DNA from: Anaeramoeba flamelloides
Taxonomy: Eukaryota > Metamonada > Anaeramoebidae
Length of the DNA stretch: 64,000 bases
Direction: 5' to 3'
NCBI GenBank assembly: GCA_027625915.1
Contig: JANTQA010000030.1
Location: 2,418,001-2,482,000 of the forward strand
Under the pieces are notes generated by a model. That model was not told where the DNA came from and made no database searches. It worked only from the letters and a program-made list of their open reading frames with translations. The position numbers were made by a program, and so were the translations under genes. This document shows positions 1 through 12,300 of this stretch, piece by piece (within the stretch, counting starts at the first letter, position 1; every line of letters begins with the position of its first letter).

Positions 1-365
1 AGCCACTATGGATGCAATTTTCATCATTGCAGATTCTGGGACATAGCCTTCTTGGTCTTGTGCTAAATGGAGTAATGGGATGATCGCACTTCTTTTTTGT
101 TCTGTTGGGTATTTGGAGAGAATGTTTTCGACTTTTTCATAATTGTCTTGGGTGAAATCAAATGGTACTTTTTCCGTTTCCAACTAAAAGAAGTTATTGG
201 AATGAAAAAAAAAACAGTAATTTGAAAATTTTTTTTTTTTTTGTTTTTTTTTATTGTTTTTTTTTTTGGATGAAAAAAAAGTAAAATTACAAGGCTTGTA
301 AATAATCTACAAGATAGTTTTGTTGAAACTGATTGTTTGATTTTGTTTTGGCAAAGAGAAAGCAT
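1..365 (-). CDS. NDUFV2: NDUFV2/NuoE-like 24-kDa subunit, 5' part (two exons, runs off window)
   Basis: Exon 1 is 291-365 and exon 2 is 1-183 (still open at the window edge), both on the minus strand, joined across a 107-nt intron 184-290 with GTAATT...TAG borders; the frame is kept (25 + 61 codons). Residues 1-25 start MLSLCQNKIKQ, lack acidic residues and end near RLFTSL, like a mitochondrial or hydrogenosomal presequence. The mature part has VPFDFTQDNYEKVENIL, then KYPTEQKRSAIIPLLHLAQ, then GYVPESAMMKIASIVA, the conserved N-terminal helical region of the thioredoxin-fold 24-kDa [2Fe-2S] subunit of complex I. The four cluster cysteines would lie beyond the window. In the family this subunit works with the 51-kDa NADH-oxidising subunit; anaerobic protists can keep only this pair. 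Its organelle and partner here are inferred. Confidence 0.85.
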
Positions 366-539
366 TTGAGAATGTTGAAAAATGAGGAAAAATAAAAATT
401 TGAAATTAAATCTTTTTCATCATAAAATATTTCCATTGTCTTAAGGAGTTAGAATTGGCTACGATGAAGGTTAAAATCAAACTGGTTTATTATTAGATAT
501 AAATTGTATTGGTATTAATTATTTCAAATGACTTGAAAA

Positions 540-1190
540 AATTCGATTAGTAAATTAGTACTGAAAAGGAGATCTACTCAATTAAAAATCGTACTTGTAT
601 CTAAAAAACCCCAAGAATTTTTGAAACAAATCTGCCTTTCAAGTCAAAACTAAAGCCTTAATTATCAATCTAAAGACTCCAAAGTTGGAAAATTTCTTTC
701 TTAAATTTGTGGTAAAATGTAGATAAGTTGCTCAAAAAATTAATTGTTTTTATATAATTAAATAATTAACCAATATATTTTTTTGACCAATTATTTTCTG
801 AAACATTTGTAAATAGATTGATGTTACAATTAGGTATATAAAAAGGAAATCAAGTTATTCAGTCTTTGGGTTTTTATGTTGATGATTATTGAGTTAATCT
901 TGGAAATTAAAAAAATTAAAAAAATAGTTACTTTTGGAAGTTCAAATAAGAATTATTAAAATACTTGAATAATATTTTTAATGGGGGTTTTATTTTTAGA
1001 TTTGGAAAAACAAATTAAAAAAAAATTTTTTTAAAATGAGTATTTTTAAGACTGATCCTTTGTAAAAAATCCAATAATTTATTGTGCTATAATATTTATA
1101 ATAGGTTTGTTCTAGCCATTTGAGTCATGGTACGCTGATATCATTTTCACACAATTAAAACGTACTTTGATTATGGAAAATTTATGGTGA
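540..1190 (+). repeat. Dispersed repeat, ~0.65 kb, copy 1
   Basis: This segment aligns in the same orientation with 11105-11770. Shared blocks include ATTCRATTAGTAAA, a stretch reading RAAGACTCCAAAGTTG, and AATATTTATAATAG near the end. Divergence is high, with many substitutions and small indels, so the copies are old. No conserved reading frame is apparent. A short piece around 32215-32285 resembles its start. Confidence 0.65.
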
Positions 1191-1647
1191 CACTGATCTC
1201 TAAAAAACAAGGAAAAAATCCAATAGCCTCGAAAATCAGAAAATTTTCTTTTAAAAAATTTGTTAGATTAAAAAAAATTTAAAGCTCAATTCTCTCGAAT
1301 ACAAATCTACCAATGGACTAATTAATTGGATTCCAAGATTAGGACATTACCCAATGTTATTTCCTCAATATCTAATAATTTGGTTCAAAATGAGACTTGT
1401 TAATCTTATCTTTTTATATTTATTATTCTCGAAGGTTTTTTTTTTTTTTTTAATACCCTCTATAGATATAAAATTTAACCTAAAAAAGTAAACTTAATAA
1501 TAAAAAATAGAAAAAAAAAAAAAAAAAATGAAATAATAAAAAAAATATGGCCAGGTACAGTCTGAAGAAACAAACATTAATTGTGATTTAAGATAGAGAA
1601 CATTCCAAATTAAGGTACAAAATCCCAATGCTGGAAAATAATGAATC

Positions 1648-2412
1648 TATCAAAAATTCCCGAAAATACCCAAAAAATAGAAAATACCAGAAAATTTATT
1701 CACCTGGAAAAAACTCGTTTTGAACAACTTCTAAGAAACCCTAGTGTCAATATACCCAGTTTAAAGGTAAATTTGTAATTTTATTTTATTTCAAATTTTT
1801 TTTTCTGATTATATCAAAATTCAAAAAATTTCAAATTTTAGGGAATGGTATTCAATCCATTTTGTGTGAAAGGGGTTGGTATCTTAGATGAATATAAACT
1901 TGGATATCATTTCAAAATGGTATTAACGAAATGAGAGAACATGTACTTGCTAAGAAAATTTCTAATTGTATATCGTTACCCATAATTTTGTAATCTTAAA
2001 TACAATCCTAAAATAACTGAATAATATCTAATCTTATTATACATACCCATATCCTACTCAAGGTGGCCCAAGCAAAACCTTATTTTAACTTTCCATCCCA
2101 TAAAAGAAATTGGTTTAACCAAAATATACAAACTCGCACCATACCGAAACTAACCAAACCCAAGCATACCTATTTACCCCAAATAAGTACCAACAATTAC
2201 TCAAATATGCTCAAAAGGGACCAAAAACTCTTAAAGGGTTTAAAGTAGAAAATTCAAAAAAATTAATTTTATCTGAAAGTAAAATTGTTGTTTTACCGTT
2301 AAAATGAGTATATTGGCCCTTGGATTTCTTCGAAGTTTCTCATAAAGTGTTTTTATGTGGTTAAAAAATTTTCGGGTATTTTCGATTTTCGGGTATTTTT
2401 CTCGAATATTTC
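1648..2412. mobile_element. Inverted-end DNA element, copy A (0.76 kb)
   Basis: The first ~138 bp and the last ~133 bp are inverted repeats of one another, built on motifs such as TTCCCGAAAATACCC and TACCCGAAAATTTTTTAACC. The whole unit, ends and middle, matches 38556-39309 in the opposite orientation, so this is a defined mobile unit rather than a chance palindrome. Size and long inverted ends fit a non-autonomous DNA transposon. Short open frames inside are not conserved between copies and are taken as non-coding. Confidence 0.7.
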
Positions 2413-2474
2413 AAACACCCAAAATAATCCATATAAAAATAAATTTCGAAAAAAGTCAAAATTTGAGATTTTTT

Positions 2475-3050
2475 CCATTTTTACCCTGGTTGAATCTTCT
2501 TTATATTGGGAAGAAGATTTACAACGGAAAAAGATCAAGTGGTTACTTGCTAATACTGTGACACTGAAACACAGAAGTATGAGTTACTTGAAAATAAAAA
2601 CAGAAAAGCAAAGGATAAAAATAACCAAAGGTTTAAAGCAAATAAGATCAAAAAAAAAAGAAATTATAAAAATTTAATAAACGATCCCCAAGTGAACATT
2701 CATGATCAATTATCAAATTAAATTAAATTAACCAAAAATATTGTGTTTTGTGATTTTGGTTTCCTTAATTAAATATAGTATTGTTTGTTTTTTTTGATTT
2801 TTTACCAATTGCTTCTTATAAGCCCTTGTTAAATTTCAATTTATTTTTCTTTCATAATTTTTCCTTTTTCATAATTTCAATTTTTTTCTTTTGCTTTTTT
2901 AAACATAAAAAATTTTTTGGTATGTCTTTCCCTTGAACAATCGTGAAATCTATGATTTTACGCTTAAATTATCTTTAAGGAATTTAATAAAAAGGACATC
3001 TAGAGTGTAATTTACACTTCTTCCATCAATAAAATTTGAGATTTTTTTGT
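2475..3050 (+). mobile_element. Short element with LINE-type 3' tail, copy 1
   Basis: The body matches the reverse strand of about 61930-62470 and, more loosely, 33975-35115. It includes a block with GTGAACATTCATGATCAATT and one with TGTGATTTTGG. The last ~115 bp (from about 2932) matches the 3' end of the LINE at 18.7-19.9 kb, including the motif CGTGAAATCTATGATTTTAC and the terminal hairpin GTGTAATTTACAC followed by CTTC and an A-rich end. The body upstream of the tail does not match the LINE copy available here, so it looks like a non-autonomous element mobilised through a borrowed LINE tail. Confidence 0.6.
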
Positions 3051-3052
3051 GT

Positions 3053-3102
3053 ATTAAATTTCATAGAAAGTTTGTGTCTTAAAAGCAGAATTGACTGTAA
3101 TG
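3053..3102 (+). mobile_element. Fragment of ~195-bp MITE (one terminus)
   Basis: AGTTTGTGTCTTAAAAG followed by GAATTGACTG matches the right end of the complete MITE copies at 25338-25531, 32591-32783 and 40697-40895. Only one end is present; it directly abuts the LINE tail before it. Confidence 0.5.
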
Positions 3103-3334
3103 GATATATATTTTTTTTCAATTTATTATTCCAGGTAAGTCACAATTTTTGGTATGGTGTTTAGAATTCAAATATTGTAATTGAAAAAAAAAATTAAAAA
3201 AAATAAAAATAACATTTTTTATTAATAAAAGTTTTTTATTTAATTTTATATAATCTTCATAATTTATTTAATAACAAATATTTTGTGATCGTAATTATTT
3301 ATCTGATGGTTTGGAGATTATTATTTCAATTATT

Positions 3335-6300
3335 TCACATTAAATTTTCTACAACATTACTGATAATTTTGTCCTATTAAAAGAAGTAAAGAAGGAGGGA
3401 AAGAAATATTAAAGATTTAAATACATTTATGAAATATTTGAGAATAAAAAACAAATGAGATGAAAGAAGAGAAAAGACAAATATTAATAATTTCAAAATA
3501 TTAAACTTACAAATGTATTTTGTATTGTTAAATTATTTGTAGCTGATGTATACATTGGATAAACTTTTCGTTTTTTCGTTTTACCCACTTTTAAAAATTT
3601 ACGCGTAATAAACTTTTTTGCTGCACTTGCGTGATGACCGCCTTTATAATCTTTAAAACATTTTTTTGGGGTTGAAGTTTTGATTTTTTTTTTAAATAAA
3701 TCCATTTTATTAAATATTAAAATGAAATCAGTTTTAACAAATGTTCCTTTTTTTGCAATGTTATGAAATAACTCCAAACTTTCAAACATTCTATTTTTAA
3801 AAAGAATAATAGTAATATAGATAAATCAACATTAAGAGAAAATTCATGGTATAAAATTACGATATATTAACAAAAAGAAGATCATTTTTTTTAAATTATA
3901 AAATTTTTAATTTGATCATTATTAATTAAGTATTATTATTATTGAGAAAGAAGTATAAATTCCCTTCTTGTTGTCCTTAGACTGAGATCGCATCTGAAAA
4001 AAAAAAAAATTAAGAGTAAAATAATAGATTCTATGATTATTGATTAAGGGAAATACTTTCGTACTGTCTTTGTTTAAAATGAAATCATTAGGATTTATTT
4101 CTTCTAATTTATTTTGAAATAAACTAAAATTCAAAATTTTCCACGCCGTTAAAACGGTCCATACAATCAAAATAATACAATTTCATTCAAATTGGAAATA
4201 ATTGGATTTTTTTAAAATTTTTTTAATCATTTTTTCATCTTTTTAGTTTTTGTTTTCAATTTCATTTTTTGAATTAGGTAACTTATTTCGTTTGATCAAA
4301 TATTTTTTTCAAATATTAATATTAGGTTAAATCTGAGTTATTCAAAATAGAAGAACTCAAATAAAATTATTTGATGGTATCTAACCATTTGATTGATCAA
4401 TATTCCTAATTGAATTTTTACACAAATTTGCCAATATATTCTTAAGTTTTGCTCTCTCCAAATTTTTTAACAGACTCTTGATTTATTAGTATTGGTAATT
4501 ATTTTTATTTTTTGTTTTGTGAGTATTGTAATTTATAAAAAAGTGTTAACATTTCAATTAGTGAATGATTCTAATTTGGTATTTTTTCTTGAATTGATTA
4601 AATAAGATTTTTTTTTCAAAAATTGAATTTTGGTTTGTTAAAAATTTTGAATTGGGGTTTAGGACATTTTCCGGTCAAAGTAGCACATTTGTAATCGGCG
4701 AATTAGCGGCATTTAAAGGGATTGGGTTGATATTAGAAGAAAAAATTTATTTTGGAAATTTCAAAATTGAAATCATTTTTTTTTTCTCTTTTTTTTTGGT
4801 AATTCAATTTTTTTGGCAAAACGTAATTGTTTTGTAAATTTTTTTTTATTACAAGAAATATTGTCACTTAAACAAAAGCGAGTTATTTACATGTTACTGA
4901 AATAGTGAAAATGATTTTAGAGAAATTAATATTTATTTCAATTGGGATTTTATTTGATTTTAATGAAGATCAAAACAAATATTCTTATTTTTCTCAATTG
5001 TTCCTAAGAATTTTGAGTTTTGAAATTTTTAAGAAAATCTATTGTTTGGTTAGTTTTATTCCATGGTGGATATCAACTATTCTCTGATGTGGATTATTAT
5101 AATTATTTTTTATTTGCTGTTCAAAAGTCAAGATTATAAAAAATAACTGATGTTTGGAAAATTGTTTTTTTTTGGATGCTTCCCTTTGACACAAACAAAG
5201 TTTATTAATCTATATTCTTTATTTAAAGTAATTAAAAAACCAAAATTTTTTCTTGAGAATTTTTGATAACCATGTTATCCATTAAGCTCAACAATTCTAA
5301 AATTCAGGAATTTTACTAATTGTTTAAATAGGTATCACTATGTAACAAAAAAAATTCAAATGAATTCTGAACTTTGTGTTTAAAATATGAGCATAAGGAA
5401 ATAATAGAAAATATTGATCCATTTTTTATGGATGTATCTTATGTTAAAATATTCTTGTGGAGTTTCGTAAGTGACGTAGAGTGCCTAGGTTTTTAAAAAT
5501 TCGGATTTATTTAATTAAATCTAAGACTTTATTAAATAATTTCAAATCATGGAAAACCGAAATGCGTTTTTTTTTTTTTTTTAATTCAAAAGAATTGAGT
5601 AAAATTTATTAATTTTTTATTTTATTTCTCAAATTACAAAAAAGTTAATGGTGGTTTTCCAGAATTCGAAAGAATTTAGTAAAATCAAGATTTTTATCTG
5701 TCCTTTTAAATCATACCAATACAAATATTGAAGTATCCTAGGTTTCCAAAAAATCCAAAAGAATTGAAAAAAATCTAGGATTTTACTCCATCCTTTTACG
5801 TACTGGAAAACCTAACTAAATTTACGACTATTGAAATACAATAATTCATTATATCTGTAGTTATAAATTTAGCTTTTTAGTTAAATCTTTTGAATTCCAG
5901 TCGATTTTATTATTTTTTTGTTGATTGGATTTTATTAATTTATCGAAACAAAGGCAGAGATCAATTTTATAATTTTTTTTTGAATTTAAATTTCTTTTTA
6001 TAATAAAATTAACATATTTTAATTTTGGATTCTGATTTGTAAATAAGAATTGGTATATTTCTGCTTATTTTACATATTTCAATAATACATGAATTAATCC
6101 AAGAATTTAAATAATTTAAAGTTTTTAAAAAAGTGATAATGTCCCATTGATCATTATTCAATTCACAATCTAAAGGATGGATAATTAACCGCTCGGAAAT
6201 ATAAACACACACACACACACGCGTATATATATATATATATATATATATCAATGTAACACTACCTAATAAGAACTATTTATTTTTAATTCCAAAATTTTCG

Positions 6301-9300
6301 AAATATATTTCTTTTTTCAAATTCTTTTTTCAAAATTAAGATTAACAAGGAATCATGTTTCAGAAAATTAAACAAATAAATCAAACCTATTGATATTTTG
6401 ATCTTCAAATAAATATTGATCGTATTCACTAATTGCTACAACAAAAAGTACTATTGTAGCATGTTTAAAATGATGTATCCATTTTCTTCTTTCAGATCTT
6501 TGTCCACCAACATCCACAATCCTCCAAGGGTTACCATCTACTTGGAATTGGAGTTCATTTATACCAGTTGTTGGTATTCTACAGTTTATGATATCTTGGT
6601 TATTTGGCAAATAATCGTTATCAACGATTCTTTCAAGGCTATCTAAAAAATAATTTGCAGTGTCAGGGATTTGCAAAGAAACCCTTTTTTCAAAAACATC
6701 TTTTATAATAGGATCCTTCCAGAGCTTTCTAACAGATGAAATAGTTTTTTCTGTTAATTTGGAACGTTCGTCAATGTCTAAAAACTTTCTTGCAAGTCTC
6801 TATTTAAATAATAAATGATGAAATAAAAAAAAAAAAAAAGGTATTCAAAGTGTTAATTTTTAAATTAATTAGCAAAGGAAATAAACTAAAAATCCAAAAT
6901 TTCCCACACAGTTAAAACAGTTAAAACAGTCCAAACAACCACAATAATACAATTTCATTCAAATTGGAATCAAATTTTGATTTTTGTAAAATATGAAAAT
7001 CATTTTTTCATCTTTTAGTTTTTTTTTTTGTTTTCATTTCATTTTTTGAATTACATAACTTTTTTCGTTAGATCAAAATATTTTTTTTTTCGAACAATTG
7101 GTATTATGTTAAAGTTAAGTTGTTCCAAATAGAAGAACTCAAATAAAATTAGTTGGTAGTATCTAACCCTTTGATCGATCAATAATTCTAATAGAATTTA
7201 AACAAATTTACCAATGTATTTTTTTGTTTTGCTCTCTTCCAAAATATTTGACACACCCTTAATTTATTTGTATTGATAATTATTTATTTTTTGTTTTGTG
7301 AGTATTGTAATTTATATACAAGTGTTAACATTTCAATTATCGAATGGTTCTAATTTGGTATTTCTTCTTGAATTGATTAAATAAGATTTTTTTTTTTTCA
7401 CAAATCGAATTTTGGTGTGTTAAAAATTTTGAATTGGGGTTCATAAACTATTTTCCAGTCAAAGGTGCCCAGTAGTAATGGTGAAATACATGTGTTTAAA
7501 GGGTTTGAGTAGATATTAGAAATAAAAATTTTATTTTGGAAATTTTGAAAATTGAAATCATTTTTTTTCACATTTTTGCACATTTTTTTTTGTTGATTTT
7601 TTTTTTATGAACCTCATTCAGTTACAAAAATTTTTTTATTGCAAGATCAATATTCAATTGGTAAAAGTGTGTTATTCTAAGGCTATTGAAACCATGGAAA
7701 TGATTGTTGAGAAATCATATTGATTTCTATTGGAATTCTATTCGATCTTTGATCATGATATTTGATTAATAAATGTGAAAAATTTTCACTTCATTTTCAT
7801 TTCCTTTTTCAAATAGAGACCACAAATCCCAACACACTTCGTTTGAGGACTTGATTTCTAAAAGAAAAGTATGTAAAATGAACTGAAAATTGTTTCCTAT
7901 TTATTATTCAAATACCAGTAGAAGTTCATTTTGAATATTGTTATTTTTCTCAATGGAGCCCTAAGAATTTGAGTTTTTCAATTTTTAAGAAAATTTATTG
8001 ATTTATTAGTTTTATTTCATACATATATCAACAATTCTTTGATATGTATTATTCTGCTTATTTCTTATTTATTCTTCAAAGGCCAATTATATAAAATAAT
8101 TGATATTTGAAAAAAATATTGGGTCCCTTTGACTGAAACAGAGTTTATATTTAATTATTAAACTGAATTCCAAAAATTAGTTTACTCTTTTTGAACATTT
8201 TGTAATATTACAAATTTCCTTTGAAAAGACGTAACTTTTCTCTATAATATTATTAATTGTTTATAATATTGATCAAACAATTCAATATTTGTTTATAATC
8301 TAACCAAAAATTAAACTTTACCAAATAACAAAACAAAAAACGTTACACCCCCTTATTTTTGTAAAATCAAAACCAAAAAAAGTTCTTTTGAAATTAAAGA
8401 AAATTTTCAACAATGAAATATAGTGGTGTCAGCTTCAAATTGGGTTTTTAGATGTAAAAGCAAGTTTTACCGTATTATTTTTTTAGATTTTTAAAATAAG
8501 CTTTGTTAAAATACAACATTAAATCACATCTAGAAAAACAATTTAAGGTTTACAATCCCTGAAACTGGAAAAAAGATTATCTTGTATTGGGTGTGGCAAC
8601 TTGTTATTTTGGTTCTTAGCTGATCAATCTACAACTAAGTTTGGATCGTATAGGTGGTAGAAAAAGGCTATTTTTGTCATTTTATTTTTTTTTTTTCCCG
8701 AAATCCAGATTGATGAGTCTAAGATTAATTGATTGGAAGGTATTGAATTGAAAGTGTTAATTTTTGGGTTGTCAATTCAAATTATCATTTTCCTTTTACA
8801 GAATTAGGAGTAAATAAAAAATTTTTTTTTTACAAGCATCAAATAATACAAAGCGTAAATAAAAATTTCAACACAGAAAACAAAAAACTCAATTACTAAT
8901 TAAATATCTTCCAATTAATTAATCTTAGACTCATCAATTCGGATTTCGGGAAAAAAAAAAAATAAAATGACAAAAATAGCATTTTTCAACCACCTATACG
9001 ATCCAAACTTAGTTGTGGATTGATCAGCTAAGAACCAAAATAACAAGTTGCCACACCCAATACAAGATAATCTTTTTTCCAGTTTTAGGGATTGTAAACC
9101 TTAAAGGTTAGGTAATCAAAACATTAAAAAAATACAAAAAAGAGATATGAAAAACTAATGATATTTTAATTTGAATGAAAATATGAGAATTATTTTGTTT
9201 TCATATATTTAAATATGACGCTATTTCTGGAATTGAGTTGAGTTAATTTATTGTGTTAAAGAAATAAATAAAAATTCATAAGTTTGGACTCTTTTAGATG

Positions 9301-12300
9301 AGATTAAATGTTCTTTTTTCTTTAATTTTTGTAATAATTGGTATGATATTTTTTGTTTATATTTAAATCCAGTTTTTTTATTTAGTTAATTATAAGTTCA
9401 AAAAACCAATTTCTTTCTTTTTTATCATTAAAGAAGTGAACATTAAATTCATCATATTTGACAACGTGTATTTTTTTTTTCGAGTTTTCGGTTTATTTAC
9501 AAAATCAATAAAATTTTGAGAATAAAACAGAAAACTTTGACATAATTGCTATTTTTTTTTTTTTTTAATCTGAGAAATATAAAGAAGATTTACAATTGTT
9601 TATGTATATTATTCGAATCGTTTTATGTGAAAAGAATTGTTATATTATATGTCTGTATCAACAATGATATTAAGAAACTTATTTGAAGAACCGACTTAGT
9701 TTTTTTTTCGCAAAAAACTCAATTAAAGTGACTAATATTTTTTAAAAATAAAATTAAATCTTCTTGTTTAGATCTTAATTTTTTTTTTTGTAATTTGGGT
9801 TTTGGCTTATTAAATTGTTTAGATGATGTTGACTTATCCATTCCATAACTATAGATCTATTTTCTAAAATCAATTTTTCACATATTTCCAATATAAAACC
9901 TAAAAAAAGTAACATATTATTCATTTTCAAGGATTAATTTAATTGTTAATAAAAATAATATGCTACTTTTTTTAGGTTTTATATTGGAAAGCATGAATTT
10001 TTTAAAAAAAAAATTTAATTGATTTTTTTTTTAATGGAGAATATTTCAATTCAAATCTCATCCAATAAAACTAATTGGGGTATAGGCGATTGATATAATG
10101 AAAATTTGATAGAAGTTTAACAGAAGTTTATCAATTAAATTGAGATTTATTAAGTAATTTTTTTTTTTTATTCTTTAAAGTTTGAAAAAAGACGTTTTCT
10201 CATTTTCAAAAAATGAAAAAAAATTACAAAAAAAAATGTATTTTCAATTTTGAAAATTTTATTTCAACAAATTGTTTGGTCTTATTCACAAGAATCATTC
10301 TAAAAATTTAAAACATTTGGGATATAAAAAAATTGATTTTGAAATTTTTCGTATCAAATTACAAATTTCCCAAATATATTCAAGAAAATTTTATTTTGAA
10401 AAATCCAATTTCATTTTAGAACAAAAGCACAATTTCAGAGTAAAATTTGTAAATGACTTTAAAATTTTAATGTTTAAAACCATCGTTCTTATTAAAATAA
10501 TAATCATATTTTTCAATCGTTCCAATAAAACAATTTTTTTGGTTAACTAAAAGAATTATTTTAAAAAAGAAAAAAAATCTTGATATTAATATTTATTATA
10601 TTAAAGACTATTTATAGTGTAACGGTGATGGGAATAACAATAAATTGGGTAAAAACATGTTATAATTCTGAGAAATAAAATAAATTTAAATGGTTTTCTT
10701 TTTCATAAAAAATGGAAAAAAAAATTTGATCTCTCTGAAAAAATTTTCTTTTTTGGTGTTTCTTAATCTATCAAATTTTTTAACACTTGGCATCTCCAAA
10801 ATTTGCAAGTAGAGAATATCACCAATAACAGATTTTAAAATTTTGTCTTGTTGTCATGGAATACTGATCCCTAAATTTTCTAGCCTAGGTCATTGTGATT
10901 TATTTTTTATCATATTTTTTACCTTGATCAAAAACAAAAGAAGAGTTGATTTAGTGTTGATATCTTGATTGTTGAAAAAAACCAAAAACAAAAAAAAAAA
11001 AAAAGGAGCAGTAAGGGATTAGCATATAACACTGGGAAATCTAAGATTAAAGTTACTATTAAAGATAAACCATATTATTGCTCCATGCTTGGAATGTCTC
11101 TAAAAATTCAATTAGTAAAGTAGTACTAAAAGTTGATCTCATCCATTAAAAATCATCCCTTGTATTAGTAAAAAACCCAAAGAATTTTAGTAAAAAATAT
11201 GCATTTCACAACAAATTTAAAGGTTGAATCATCAATCTGAAGACTCCAAAGTTGAAAAATGTCTTTCTTATATTTGTCTCAAAATTGGAGATTAGTTTGT
11301 AAAAAATCTGATTTTTGTAAAAAAAATTAAATAATGAACTAAGAGATTATTTTGACAAATTATTTTCACATGTTGGAAATAGATTTAAAACAAAATTATC
11401 TCCCAAAGAAAGAGAGAACATAAGTAGTCAATCTTTCTGTTTTTATTTTTTATTGAATATTGCGTAAATCTTGAAATTAAAAAATTGAAAAAAATAGTTA
11501 ATTTTGGAATTAACAGTATGAATTTCTAGATCTTAATTATTTAGATACTGGAATACTATTATTTTGATTTCTATCTTTTGATTTGGAAAAGCAATTAAAA
11601 AAAACAAAATGACAATTTTTTTAGTGTAATCATTAGTATAAAATCTAATAATTTATTATTCAATAATATTTATAATAGATTTTTTAGATACCCTTTGAAC
11701 TAAGGAGAACTTATATGATTTGTTTCACAATTTCAACACACTTTAATTACAGACGAATCTATGATGACTCTAACCACCGAAACGTTTATAAAACAATTCT
11801 ATATTTTTTATATATGAATGGTTAGGTTTTTATTCTATTATTGAAAATTTTAATCTTTTTATGTAATTTAAGGAGTACAAGATATTTAAATCTTTTAACA
11901 TGTTTAAAATTATCTCTATAAATTGAAATTGAAGCCTAATAAATTTACTTTTATTTGTAAAGAAATGTATTTGAGTTCAAAAAAAAAAATACTCTCTTTT
12001 CATTGGCGTAGCTATATTTTAAACTAAATCCTCTTTTATTTGAAATAAATAGACTAATTCGTTGTTCAAATGACTTAAGGGTGGATCGATAACCAAAAAC
12101 GAAAAAAAAGCAAATAAACAATTGGTTTTGATCTGAAATTATACAAAAAAAAATTGTTTAATAGAGCGTTCTTCAAAAGAGTATTGTATTTTTTTCTCAA
12201 AATTGTTAATTTTCAGAACTTTTAGCAAATATTAATTTTGTGAAATGCGGCTTTTGTATATAATTTCTCATAATAATAGACAATTTTTCACTAACCCCAA

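Larger units (their letters stand above)
366..3334. other. Intergenic region between NDUFV2-like start and G-alpha stop
   Basis: No host exon was recognised. The stretch holds one copy of a 0.65-kb dispersed repeat, a 0.76-kb inverted-end element, a short element ending in a LINE tail, and a MITE fragment, each listed separately. About 366-539, 1191-1647 and 3103-3334 show only A/T-rich sequence to me; 3113-3160 matches 16460-16510 inside a fold-back element. Confidence 0.6.

Noticed and set aside
4652-5087. Open frames 4652-4837 and 4905-5087 as genes
   Set aside because: They lie in a dispersed repeat and are broken in the other copy at 6885-8170.
10272-10550. 92-aa frame in G-alpha intron 3
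   Set aside because: Low-complexity composition; not conserved in the inverted copy of the same repeat at 36.9-38.0 kb.
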